Positions 32,430 to 39,885 of a DNA stretch of 42,679 nucleotides are shown in pieces. Within the stretch, counting starts at the first letter, position 1. Each line of letters opens with the position of its first letter. The notes beneath the pieces are model-generated. The model saw nothing but the letters and a program-made list of their open reading frames with translations, was not told the DNA's origin and did not search any database. The stretch comes from Microcaldota archaeon. GTDB taxonomy: Archaea; Micrarchaeota; Micrarchaeia; Anstonellales; Bilamarchaeaceae. The stretch is taken from NCBI GenBank assembly GCA_030648615.1, contig JAUSHJ010000018.1, positions 1 to 42,679 of the forward strand, written 5' to 3'. A program made the position numbers and the translations under genes.

Positions 32430-33374
32430 TTAAAAAGAATCATATTTACAATATTTTAACCAATTTTCTATATCTACATTTCCACCTGTCACAATGCAGG
32501 CTATTTTTCTACCTTTTAAACGTTTTTTCATTTTTAATGCTGCAGCTAACGAAGCTGCTCCTGCTGGTTCTACAATGAGTCTCAAAACTTCTGCGTAAAA
32601 CCTCATAGCGTATTTTATTTCATCATCGCTTACCAAGACTATGTCGTCAACATACTTTTTTACAAAATCGAAGCAAATGTCTCCAGGTTCTCTTACAGCT
32701 ATGCCATCAGCTATAGTTTCTATTTTGCTTTTTTTATATAACTCTTGTTTTTCCAGAGATAGTTTCATTGAATCTGCACCATCACTTTGAACACCTATTA
32801 CTTCTATTTCTGGGTTTATGCTTTTTGCAACGAATCCTATAGAAGATATGAGGCCACCGCCACCTATTGGAGCAATTATTCCATCAATATCAGGAATTTT
32901 ATCTAAAATTTCTAATGTTATCGATCCGTTTCCAGCAATTATATCCTCATCATTAAAACTTGGGATTAGAACGTATCCTTCATGACTTAGGGATGTAGCA
33001 TGTTCAAAAGATTCTTGATAATCTTTTCCATATAAAATAACTTCAGCACCATTTTCTTTCATCTTATCTAATTTCTTTTTTGGAGTTGAAACAGGTACTA
33101 CTATCAGAGCTTTCTTACCAAGAATCATTGAAGCATAAGAAATACCTATTCCGTGATTTCCGGAGGAGGCAGCAACTATCAGGTTAGATTTTACGTTTTG
33201 CAATTTGTTTATTGGTCCTCGTACTTTGAATGCATTACTAATTTGCATATTCTCCAGTTTGAAGTAAACTTGGCAACCCATAATTTTATTGACATGTTCT
33301 AGTTCTATCAGTGGGGTTTCAGAAATATATTTTTTAATCGATAGTCTGGAGTTTAAGACTTCTTTAAACTCCAT
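32430..33374 (-). CDS. Threonine dehydratase/serine racemase-type PLP enzyme
   Basis: From ATG 33374 the protein has 314 residues. The PLP lysine is K50 in KLENMQISNAFKVRGP, with SSGNHGIG and the phosphate-binding loop IGGGGLIS, all fold-type II markers. It should deaminate Thr (and Ser) to a keto acid, or racemise Ser. No C-terminal ACT regulatory domain is present, so it matches the short catabolic form. Its start overlaps the upstream gene by 11 bases (ATGGAGTTTAA), so translation is coupled. It is the third gene of the HTH operon. Confidence 0.9.
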   Translation of the reverse strand: MEFKEVLNSRLSIKKYISETPLIELEHVNKIMGCQVYFKLENMQISNAFKVRGPINKLQNVKSNLIVAASSGNHGIGISYASMILGKKALIVVPVSTPKKKLDKMKENGAEVILYGKDYQESFEHATSLSHEGYVLIPSFNDEDIIAGNGSITLEILDKIPDIDGIIAPIGGGGLISSIGFVAKSINPEIEVIGVQSDGADSMKLSLEKQELYKKSKIETIADGIAVREPGDICFDFVKKYVDDIVLVSDDEIKYAMRFYAEVLRLIVEPAGAASLAAALKMKKRLKGRKIACIVTGGNVDIENWLKYCKYDSF

Positions 33375-34494
33375 TGATAAAACCTCGTTTTTTTGCAATT
33401 CGAATCATTTCCTCTGCCAGATTTTGTGGCTGAATATTTCCATAAATTGCAATTGCTGGGTCACTATCCAAGACTTTTAGTCCTATTAGCAACTGTTCTC
33501 TTTCGAGAATTGAAAGTTCAGAGAGTTTTCTTTCCAATTCATTTTTATTGTCGGATAATAATGGTATCTGTTCTAATTTTTTTGGGGAGTATGGAAGAAC
33601 TAAACTGCCGTTAACTCTAGGGCGAGCATAATGGATTGCAAAAAAACCAGAATTTAGAGAATCAATGCCAAACAAACTCCCTTTTTGCTCTCTTAAAATT
33701 ACAGCTATTACTTTGTCCCATGCCCTTTCACTTTCAGGTCCAAAATGGATACAAATTTTTCCATCATTTTCAGCACAATATCTGAGCATTTCAATTATTT
33801 GAGAAACGAAATATTTTCTTGCCAAGTTTCTTTTCTCTGGATTTTTCTGAAAATTTTCCCAACCAAATGCTTGCGCAGCCTCCCCATCAACTAAATTTGA
33901 CAGTGGTCTATCCTTTTCTAGATCTTTCAGGACTTCATCAATATTTTCAGGCATTTCATATCTGATAACTTCAAAATTACATCTATTGATAACTGCTAAT
34001 CTTCTGTTTCTTAGTAAATCTATTTCGCTGCTTTCTGCGGATTCAAATTCTTTATTATAAGAAGATAAGACATTTCCAGATAAACCGACGCATGGGCGCA
34101 TATTCATGGATTTTCCAATTGCTTTCAGCAAACCAAACTTACTCAATAAAAAATAGTTTTCTTCTTTTCCAGGTGCTTGCAGGTCGTATAAAAATATGTC
34201 ATCTAATCCTTCTCCTGGGATCGCAACATGATCTATCTTTAGTGGTGCTGGGAGTTCTTTAAGCGAAGATCTCAGTCTACTTAATTTTTCAATTAGCTTA
34301 CTTCCTATTTTTTCAGAAAATCTATGTACATCCGAAGCTCTCCAATCAAAAAGAGATGCTATTTCAGCTATTTTTGGGTCATCATCAAATCTTCCTAATA
34401 CTCTATGAAGTTTTCCTAATGCTAAAGGATCGCTAATTCTTCCAGGAATTGCCATTTGCAGTAGTCCGTTTCTTAGGTGTGCATTAAGCTTCAT
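33364..34494 (-). CDS. Hypothetical protein of the HTH-dehydratase operon
   Basis: From ATG 34494, with GGAGGTG as a strong ribosome binding site, the protein has 376 residues. Residues about 40-70 (IAEIASLFDWRASDVHRF) resemble one HTH unit of the tandem winged-helix proteins at 2-1516 and 26295-28190. The rest is unrecognised, mixed alpha/beta, with no membrane segment and no clear catalytic motif. Its start overlaps the HTH gene by 11 bases and its end overlaps the dehydratase by 11 bases. The tight coupling says it works with both neighbours. Confidence 0.6.
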   Translation of the reverse strand: MKLNAHLRNGLLQMAIPGRISDPLALGKLHRVLGRFDDDPKIAEIASLFDWRASDVHRFSEKIGSKLIEKLSRLRSSLKELPAPLKIDHVAIPGEGLDDIFLYDLQAPGKEENYFLLSKFGLLKAIGKSMNMRPCVGLSGNVLSSYNKEFESAESSEIDLLRNRRLAVINRCNFEVIRYEMPENIDEVLKDLEKDRPLSNLVDGEAAQAFGWENFQKNPEKRNLARKYFVSQIIEMLRYCAENDGKICIHFGPESERAWDKVIAVILREQKGSLFGIDSLNSGFFAIHYARPRVNGSLVLPYSPKKLEQIPLLSDNKNELERKLSELSILEREQLLIGLKVLDSDPAIAIYGNIQPQNLAEEMIRIAKKRGFINGV

Positions 34495-34684
34495 GCAAAC
34501 ACCTCCATACTGCCATCCTTGACACTTTGAACATGTCTGCAAGATCACGCATGCTATGCTCGCCATTGGCATAAAGTTTCTTTGCCAGTTCTGCCTGCTC
34601 GTTATTAAGAGAGCGTTTCCTCCCTCTAGCTACTAATTTTAACCCTCTAACATCTAGTTTCTGGCTTCTACCATCTACCTTCAA
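34484..34684 (-). CDS. Small HTH protein heading the dehydratase operon
   Basis: The listed TTG start gives 66 residues. The protein is a basic N-terminal segment (KLVARGRKRSLNNEQ) followed by a resolvase/invertase-type HTH, MRDLADMFKVSRMAVWRCL. It lacks any catalytic recombinase domain. There is no ATG in frame; a strong SD-ATG pair at 34730 opens a 13-codon frame that ends 4 bases before this TTG, so re-initiation or frameshifting may be involved. It is close kin of the HTH protein at 11834-12193. It probably regulates its own operon. Confidence 0.6.
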   Translation of the reverse strand: MKVDGRSQKLDVRGLKLVARGRKRSLNNEQAELAKKLYANGEHSMRDLADMFKVSRMAVWRCLHEA

Positions 34685-34688
34685 TTCT

Positions 34689-34730
34689 TTACCGTGCTTG
34701 CCCTGTTTCTAAACACCCTTTTTCATTCAT
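34689..34730 (-). CDS. 13-codon leader ORF before small HTH gene
   Basis: The sequence is MNEKGCLETGQAR followed by TAA. TTTGAGGTGA lies 5 bases before the ATG, a near-perfect ribosome binding site and the same sequence as before the leader ORF at 11824. The HTH frame is open across its 3' part (34689-34708) in the +1 frame. The role is unknown. Confidence 0.35.
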   Translation of the reverse strand: MNEKGCLETGQAR

Positions 34731-34750
34731 TTTAATCACCTCAAACTTTG

Positions 34751-34846
34751 TTTGAGGACCGACAAATCGAAGTTTCGATTTGTGGTCCACAAAATGCCAC
34801 TAGCATTTTGTAGGATTTTTGAACCGCTGTTCAATCAATCCTCAAA
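34751..34846 (+). repeat. Dispersed three-hairpin element, copy 3
   Basis: HP1 is GGACC-G-ACAAATCGA paired with TCGATTTGT-GGTCC (34756-34788). HP2 is ACAAAATGC-CACTA-GCATTTTGT (34789-34811). HP3 has outer AGGATT/AATCCT and inner TTGAAC-CGCT-GTTCAA stems (34812-34842). An outer TTTGAG/CTCAAA pair (34751-34756, 34841-34846) can close the set. It lies upstream of the HTH operon; HP order equals that of copy 1. Confidence 0.65.
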
Positions 34847-35059
34847 TTTTTTCTACTTTTTAACAGTAAGACTAACCCAAAAGAAAAATTCAAATAACCT
34901 AAAAATAAAAATTCAAAATTTTCTATGGGACGAACTAACTATTAGCAAGTAGTTGTTTCTGTAGTTCTTGTTAGTTCTAAATATCCCATTATCATGTTTA
35001 TCAATAATTAGTTTACAATGACCTGTTTATAAATGTTTGTCACGATTTAACCTTTCTTG
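34847..35059. other. Gene-free interval with nested inverted repeat
   Basis: Together with the element before it, this makes about 330 bases between the HTH leader ORF and the HEPN gene end. It holds a nested inverted repeat (ATGGGA/TCCCAT at 34925/34984 and GAACTAAC/GTTAGTTC at 34932/34970), a palindromic TATA-like TTTATAAAT near 35025, and the direct repeat TTGTCACGA near 35038 and 35058. No gene is evident; a small RNA is possible. Confidence 0.35.
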
Positions 35060-35491
35060 TCACGAAATTCCCAGATATCCCCTAACCCTCTTTAGGAACA
35101 AAGCCGCGGAGTTTATTGCTTTTTCAGCATCATCTTTTTTGATGACCGTATCTATCCCATATGCGACTGCATGTCTTAGTTCCCTATAGGTATCAAAAGT
35201 ATTTATGTAATCATATCCCAAATCTTTGTGCTTCTGCTTAAGATACTCACAAATAGCTTTGTGGCTTCTTTCCTATATTCCGTCCATAAATAGAATTGCT
35301 CTTCCGGCATGGAACATACAGCTATACGCAGTTAGTATTGCAGACATATCTGAGCCCACATTAAAATCTTTACCTGCCTCAGTAATATATCTATCTGCAG
35401 TTTCTAAAGATTTTTGTGCACGTTCTCTAGAAGGAGGTATTTTCTTTAGGAATCCTTGCTTAAACATTTCTTCAATAGACCACGTAACCAT
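35060..35491 (-). pseudogene. HEPN toxin of MNT-HEPN pair, interrupted by in-frame TAG
   Basis: ATG 35491 starts 4 bases after the MNT stop codon. The frame runs 143 codons to TGA 35060-35062, but codon 73 (35273-35275) is TAG. The protein continues in the same frame on both sides: HAGRAILFMDGI, stop, then ERSHKAICEYLKQKHKDLGY and TYRELRHAVAYG. This is the HEPN fold, with an R..RH segment near the end as in HEPN ribonucleases. Other genes here end in TAG, so the codon is a normal stop. The toxin is therefore truncated unless there is read-through. The cognate antitoxin gene is intact. Confidence 0.8.
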
Positions 35492-35495
35492 TAAA

Positions 35496-36053
35496 CTACC
35501 CCAAAAGTATAGATGTGCCGTACAATATAATGTGGTTAGCCAGAACTTCTTTATAAAATCTTTCATTTTTATTGGCTAGTTCCTTCCATTGTGCTAGCGT
35601 GAATATAGTTAAAGAAAAATCAATTTTAAAATCATCTTTCATATCTTTAAAAATCTCGTTTACCTGGTTTTTATGGATATTTGTTATAACAAGAATGTCC
35701 AGGTCACTTTTTTCATCGAATTCTCCGTTTGCATAAGAACCGTAAAGTGCAACAGCTTGGAATTCTTCATTTTCAAATATTTTTGTATATCTATAAAGGT
35801 TATTAAGGAACCAAGTAGTTTTCAGTTTTCGTACAAAGAAACTTTCGTTATTTAAACTATAAAAATTACTATTCCCCAGCTTAGATAATTTTAGTACGTT
35901 CTTCTTTTCCAATTCTTTGCATATAGTGCTCGTCGAACCAGAGCTGATCTTAAGCGTTCTTTCAAGTTCTCTTGGATAGGTTTCTTTCTTCGGATTCTTT
36001 ATGAAATATGACAAGACTTTCCAGGTAGCATCAGTTTCGAATATTTCTTTCAT
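35496..36053 (-). CDS. MNT-type nucleotidyltransferase antitoxin with winged-helix domain
   Basis: The protein has 185 residues. The N-terminal 80 residues form a winged helix (TYPRELERTLKISSGSTSTI). The minimal nucleotidyltransferase follows, with YGSYANGEFDEKSDLDILV (104-122), the GSx..SDxDxxV catalytic pattern. In MNT-HEPN systems this protein neutralises the HEPN ribonuclease, in known cases by attaching AMP. The fused winged helix could bind the paired palindromes directly before its own start codon and autoregulate. The gene is intact, while the HEPN partner carries a premature stop. Confidence 0.88.
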   Translation of the reverse strand: MKEIFETDATWKVLSYFIKNPKKETYPRELERTLKISSGSTSTICKELEKKNVLKLSKLGNSNFYSLNNESFFVRKLKTTWFLNNLYRYTKIFENEEFQAVALYGSYANGEFDEKSDLDILVITNIHKNQVNEIFKDMKDDFKIDFSLTIFTLAQWKELANKNERFYKEVLANHIILYGTSILLG

Positions 36054-36111
36054 GCTTTATATATAAAGCAACTGCTTTTTAAATTAATCGATTGCTTTTT
36101 ATAAAAAGCAA
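36053..36111 (-). promoter_or_regulatory. Paired palindromic operators of MNT-HEPN promoter
   Basis: TGCTTTATATATAAAGCA (36053-36070) and TGCTTTTTATAAAAAGCA (36093-36110, extended one base each side to a 20-base palindrome) are perfect palindromes. They match at 16 of 18 positions, with centres 40 bases apart. A half site TGCTTTTTA sits between them at 36073-36081. The first palindrome touches the ATG, and TATA-like sequence is inside the region. Confidence 0.75.
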
Positions 36112-36147
36112 CTTATTTTTGTATCACAAGTGGCATCCCTATTCTGT

Positions 36148-37149
36148 TCAATTCAAAATAGCTAAATTATTCAATTCATAATGACGTAAGCTTTGAAATT
36201 CTTTATATTTTTTGTCAACTGATCTATAACATTCCAACTTAGAAATATTAGCCATTTGTTTACATTCATTGTTTCCTATTGCTCGAGTTACATGTCCAAA
36301 ACACCATATAACCCTTTCTTTACTTTGGAGGATTTTACATATTCTGGCATCTTTTTTTGTTATCGCGTTATGTACAACATAATATTCAGCAGAAATAGAA
36401 TACACATCATTTATTTCCATACAAATACTTGCATTTGCTTTATCTCTTGCTATGGCCGCAAGACACGTTTCTGTCCAATTTAAAACAGATAAATTATTGA
36501 ATTTTGAAATAGGTAAGTTACGCAATTCAGCATCTTTTTCGTCAACTGATATATAACATTCCAATTTAGAAATATTATCCATTTGTTTACATTCATTCTT
36601 TCCTATTGCTAGAGTTGCACTTTCAAAACAATTTTTAACCGTGTAATTTTTTTCATCTTGGAGGATTTTACATATTCCGGTATCTTTTTTTATTATTGCG
36701 ATATCTATAACGCACCGTTTAATACTATCAGAATATTTATGATCTATTTCCATACAAATACTCGCATTTCCTTTTTCTTTTGCTATAGTCTTAAGACATT
36801 CTATTCCACTTATTATTTCTTCAGTTTTATTATTTTCAAAGTTTCTTATCAATATAAATTCACTATCTAGATTCATGCATACAGATTCATTATTTTGTTT
36901 TAGTGCCGCTATATACATACATTCTTGGTAAGGATTATGTCTGTCATCTGCGGGTGCTGTGCTCGGGAACCAGGCTCCTCTATTTGAGTAGTAAAAATTA
37001 CCGGTAGTTTTATTATCATATTTTAAACAAAATGAAGGAGTAATATCTTGTCCACTATACTCGAATGTGGATTCCTTATTAGAAATGGTATAAGTACATC
37101 CAACTAAAATGATTGCTATAGTTAAATACAAAAATATTGTATTCTTCAT
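36148..37149 (-). CDS. Lipoprotein with duplicated Cys-rich unit
   Basis: The protein has 333 residues. The signal peptide ends in IILVGC (C18), a lipobox. The C-terminal 220 residues are two copies of a unit of about 105 residues; compare ANASICMEINDVYSISAEYY with GNASICMEIDHKYSDSIKRC, and AIGNNECKQMANISKLECY with AIGKNECKQMDNISKLECY. Each unit has about six Cys that probably form disulfides outside the cell. The repeats read (A/G)NASIC..I....D..C...A..K.D..IC, a helical Cys-repeat style. The binding partner is unknown. It is 11 bases downstream of the LAGLIDADG-like gene. Confidence 0.75.
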   Translation of the reverse strand: MKNTIFLYLTIAIILVGCTYTISNKESTFEYSGQDITPSFCLKYDNKTTGNFYYSNRGAWFPSTAPADDRHNPYQECMYIAALKQNNESVCMNLDSEFILIRNFENNKTEEIISGIECLKTIAKEKGNASICMEIDHKYSDSIKRCVIDIAIIKKDTGICKILQDEKNYTVKNCFESATLAIGKNECKQMDNISKLECYISVDEKDAELRNLPISKFNNLSVLNWTETCLAAIARDKANASICMEINDVYSISAEYYVVHNAITKKDARICKILQSKERVIWCFGHVTRAIGNNECKQMANISKLECYRSVDKKYKEFQSLRHYELNNLAILN

Positions 37150-37160
37150 ATTATCACTTC

Positions 37161-37664
37161 CTACTTTTTATCTTTCAAATACTCAAATACCTTGTGTCCC
37201 TGGAACCTTTTCATATAATTTTTAATAAATGTCAAAAATGCTTTAGGTTTCTCAATAATTAGTTTGCCTTCTCTATATTTTCCACCAAAACCTAACCTCA
37301 ATAAAAGTAATTCATCCTGCGGATTTGTTTTAGTGAGAAAAATAACACCTCGTTCGTCAATGCCTCCGACAGAATCAAACATTCCTGCTAAATAGCTGGC
37401 AGCATATTCATTTAGGTATTTGAATCGTTCAAGCTGCTCTTCTTCAATGTCCTGGAAAAATTTTCTATAAGCACTGTGGTAAAAGTAAGCCTTATTATCT
37501 TCGTTCTGAAATTTTTCCGTAGTTGTGAGTTGTTTATCTAAAACTTCTTTTGAAAATATTTCAAGAAATTCTGTTTCTCCTCTTATGCCTAATCCTTCAT
37601 AGGTTCGCCGCTTTCTCCAGAATCCTATAATATAAGCCAATTCTGGCGTGAGTTTTATTTTCAT
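37161..37664 (-). CDS. LAGLIDADG-fold protein lacking catalytic acids
   Basis: The protein has 167 residues, the size of a two-repeat homing endonuclease. Motif 1 is LAYIIGFWR (9-17) and motif 2 is YLAGMFDSVGGI (90-101). In active enzymes the eighth position of each motif is Asp or Glu; here they are Trp/Arg and Val. DNA cleavage is therefore unlikely, but the DNA-binding fold may remain. No intein splicing blocks flank it. It has an AGGTGA ribosome binding site and is cotranscribed with the downstream lipoprotein. It may be a domesticated DNA-binding protein. Confidence 0.7.
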   Translation of the reverse strand: MKIKLTPELAYIIGFWRKRRTYEGLGIRGETEFLEIFSKEVLDKQLTTTEKFQNEDNKAYFYHSAYRKFFQDIEEEQLERFKYLNEYAASYLAGMFDSVGGIDERGVIFLTKTNPQDELLLLRLGFGGKYREGKLIIEKPKAFLTFIKNYMKRFQGHKVFEYLKDKK

Positions 37665-37708
37665 GTTTGATTCACCTTAGTAAAAGCGAACTTTTCTTTT
37701 GTTTAGAG

Positions 37709-38221
37709 TCATACCATTTTATTCGTTTCCTTTTCAACTTTCTTTGCACTTTCAAACATGACTACTTTTTTGGTAGGTACAGCCAAAAATCTTCTGCCTT
37801 TTATATATTCATCTATTTCTTCTGCTACTAGCTCGTCTATTTGTGATGCAAACCAGTGTGCAGCTTTAGTAGAAATATATGCACTTTTGAAAATATCAGA
37901 AATTTCCGTATTCTCTTTATCAGTAAAAGGATTCTTATCCTGAGAAATGCGGTCATTTGCTTTTTCTAGTAGTTGGCTGAATCTTTTTATATCATCTGCC
38001 TTTGCTCCACCTGCATTCAATGCCGTAAGTATTCCCTTTGCTAGTACTGTATTTCTTTTTGCTGTTCTTGTAAGTAGTCGTTCGAGTTTTTTACTGTCAT
38101 CTTTAGGTAATTTTCCTTGCTTAGCTGCGCTCATTACTCTGTTTGCAAATTCGAAGAAGCTTCCTATTAGTTGCATCGAAAAATCACCAGGTGCATTTTG
38201 AGATATTTGTTCGAAGAACAA
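37709..38221 (-). CDS. Hypothetical helical protein
   Basis: The protein has 170 residues from TTG 38221. A TATA-like ATATTTAATAA (about 38247-38257 read leftward) places the transcription start close to that TTG, which supports it although it is not ATG; the first in-frame ATG is 15 codons later (MQLIGSFFEF). The protein looks all-helical and basic (KLPKDDSKKLERLLTRTAKR). No signal peptide or known motif is seen. I do not recognise it. Confidence 0.5.
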   Translation of the reverse strand: MFFEQISQNAPGDFSMQLIGSFFEFANRVMSAAKQGKLPKDDSKKLERLLTRTAKRNTVLAKGILTALNAGGAKADDIKRFSQLLEKANDRISQDKNPFTDKENTEISDIFKSAYISTKAAHWFASQIDELVAEEIDEYIKGRRFLAVPTKKVVMFESAKKVEKETNKMV

Positions 38222-38274
38222 TACATGATAAAGGATAGTGGATAAGGTTATTAAATATTGTTATGGCGTGATAG

Positions 38275-39807
38275 TTATTCATTCAGAATTAATTGCCCTC
38301 TTCCAACTGCCTCGTCTATGCGTACTCTTACATTACGTTTAATGTGCCTTGCCATATCATTTCTCTTTTCGATTGTTTCCAGGCTCAAAAGTATATTTGC
38401 ATTCTCAACAACCATAAAAGGTTTACTATTTCCAAACGTTTCTCTTACGTGCATTCCAGCTACTGTGTCAATATGATGGGTGTTCACTCCTCCTGGTGTA
38501 TCTACGGTAGCAATTACTACTCTAGCATTAGATGCATTTTGAACTATTTCTCTTCTATCTCCGAATCTTTCCAGAGCACCTGAGTTTATTACCAATACAT
38601 AATCCTTCAATTTCTCATTTATCGCTCGTAACCAAGTTAAATCTACTGCCGCTAATGGAAAATAAACTATGTCAGTAAATTCTCTGTCAAGAAAACCACT
38701 TGTAACTACTCCAGAACATGCCACTACTCCTTGATTATTGAAGTCCACTTTCTGATTTTCTACTGGTTCATTATCTGCTATCTGAATGCACCATAATTCT
38801 TTGCTATCCATGGCGAACTCAATATATTGCGATCTTCCTATTTCCTTCTCTAATTTTCTAAGTGCTATTTGCAGTAATTCAATTGCTCTTTTTTTCGCTT
38901 CGTCAAATCCATCAGTCAATGTCCAATGATTCTCTTTTTTTAAGATGGAAGAAACTCCATGCATTGCTGCAGAAATTCCGCTATCTATATAATCTATAGA
39001 AAAACTAGCCGGATCGATTTCTGTTTGTCTTATTTCATCTCCAAAAATATAAATATCTGCCCTTCTTTCAACTGCTTTTGTTCCGAATCCGTGGACGATT
39101 GCTAATTTTCCTTCTCCACTGTTCCTGAATCTTGTACTATAGCCACAGCCAGCTACCAAAGGAAAAAAAACTTCACCGAACCATTCACCAATCCAGGGTT
39201 GTATCATTACTGCCATGTCCGGCATTCCAGAGCTTGCAACTACTCGTTTTGCCATATCAATGACTTCTTCTCCTGTTGGTTCTGAAAAACCGGAGAAATA
39301 CTGACCCGTCCCACCAGTTTCATCTTTCTGGGAGGAACGAACTACGTATCCACTAGGTACATTGCTTCTTTCTGTTTCTAGTAATCTTACGATAAATTCG
39401 TTTTCCGCTTCACCTATATCTGCATTTTTTATCGTCTTTTTGACATCTTCAGCTGTCGGTTCCGAAGTAACTGCAAAACCATCATTAATTTCATCATCAA
39501 TTATTCTGGACATTCGACTGCTTGTTGCTGCTCTTCTGACTTTTACATTTAATTTGTCAGCTTCATCAAATTCCCTATCAACATTGTTTCTTTCGGCAAG
39601 ACGTCTAGCATTTAAGTGAAGCGTTTCAAAAAAATCAGTAGCAAGAACTATCGTATCAGGTACTTTCATTCCTGCACGTTCAATAGCTTCTTGTTTTTCC
39701 ATCAATTGCTGTGCCTTTCCACCAATTATCCCTTCACCTACAATAGTAAATTTACCATCTTGTCTTATGGGGAATCTTGTCTTGGATAGTTCTAGTACTC
39801 TTTGCAT
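38275..39807 (-). CDS. PEP synthase/dikinase-like phosphotransferase (ATP-grasp + swivelling His domain)
   Basis: The protein has 510 residues. The N-terminal part is the ATP-grasp domain of PEP synthase and pyruvate phosphate dikinase (IGGKAQQLMEKQEAIERAG, VRSSQKDETGGTGQYFSGF, VMIQPWIG). Near the C-terminus, TPGGVNTHHIDTVAG (His444) resembles the phosphohistidine GGxTSHxA motif. The PEP/pyruvate TIM barrel is missing, so it cannot be a complete PEP synthase. It may pass phosphate from ATP to another acceptor, as rifampicin phosphotransferases do, or need a second protein. TATA-like TTTTATATATTT (about 39824-39835 read leftward) precedes ATG 39807. Confidence 0.75.
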   Translation of the reverse strand: MQRVLELSKTRFPIRQDGKFTIVGEGIIGGKAQQLMEKQEAIERAGMKVPDTIVLATDFFETLHLNARRLAERNNVDREFDEADKLNVKVRRAATSSRMSRIIDDEINDGFAVTSEPTAEDVKKTIKNADIGEAENEFIVRLLETERSNVPSGYVVRSSQKDETGGTGQYFSGFSEPTGEEVIDMAKRVVASSGMPDMAVMIQPWIGEWFGEVFFPLVAGCGYSTRFRNSGEGKLAIVHGFGTKAVERRADIYIFGDEIRQTEIDPASFSIDYIDSGISAAMHGVSSILKKENHWTLTDGFDEAKKRAIELLQIALRKLEKEIGRSQYIEFAMDSKELWCIQIADNEPVENQKVDFNNQGVVACSGVVTSGFLDREFTDIVYFPLAAVDLTWLRAINEKLKDYVLVINSGALERFGDRREIVQNASNARVVIATVDTPGGVNTHHIDTVAGMHVRETFGNSKPFMVVENANILLSLETIEKRNDMARHIKRNVRVRIDEAVGRGQLILNE

Positions 39808-39885
39808 GCTTCTACTGTGTCAACAAATATATAAAAAAGTATCATTATCGATTAGTTTTTATTTTCTCTTTTATTTAGTTCTAGT

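Noticed and set aside
34495-34572. Longer start for the unknown operon protein
   Set aside because: The extension is the HTH gene read out of frame; ATG 34494 has GGAGGTG directly before it.
35273-35275. TAG in the HEPN gene as a pyrrolysine codon
   Set aside because: Several genes in the window end in TAG (for example alaS and the phosphoesterase), and there is no sign of a Pyl system here, so a plain nonsense codon is simpler.
35226-35579. Plus-strand reading frame of 117 codons
   Set aside because: It is antisense to the HEPN/MNT genes, which have clear family motifs on the other strand.
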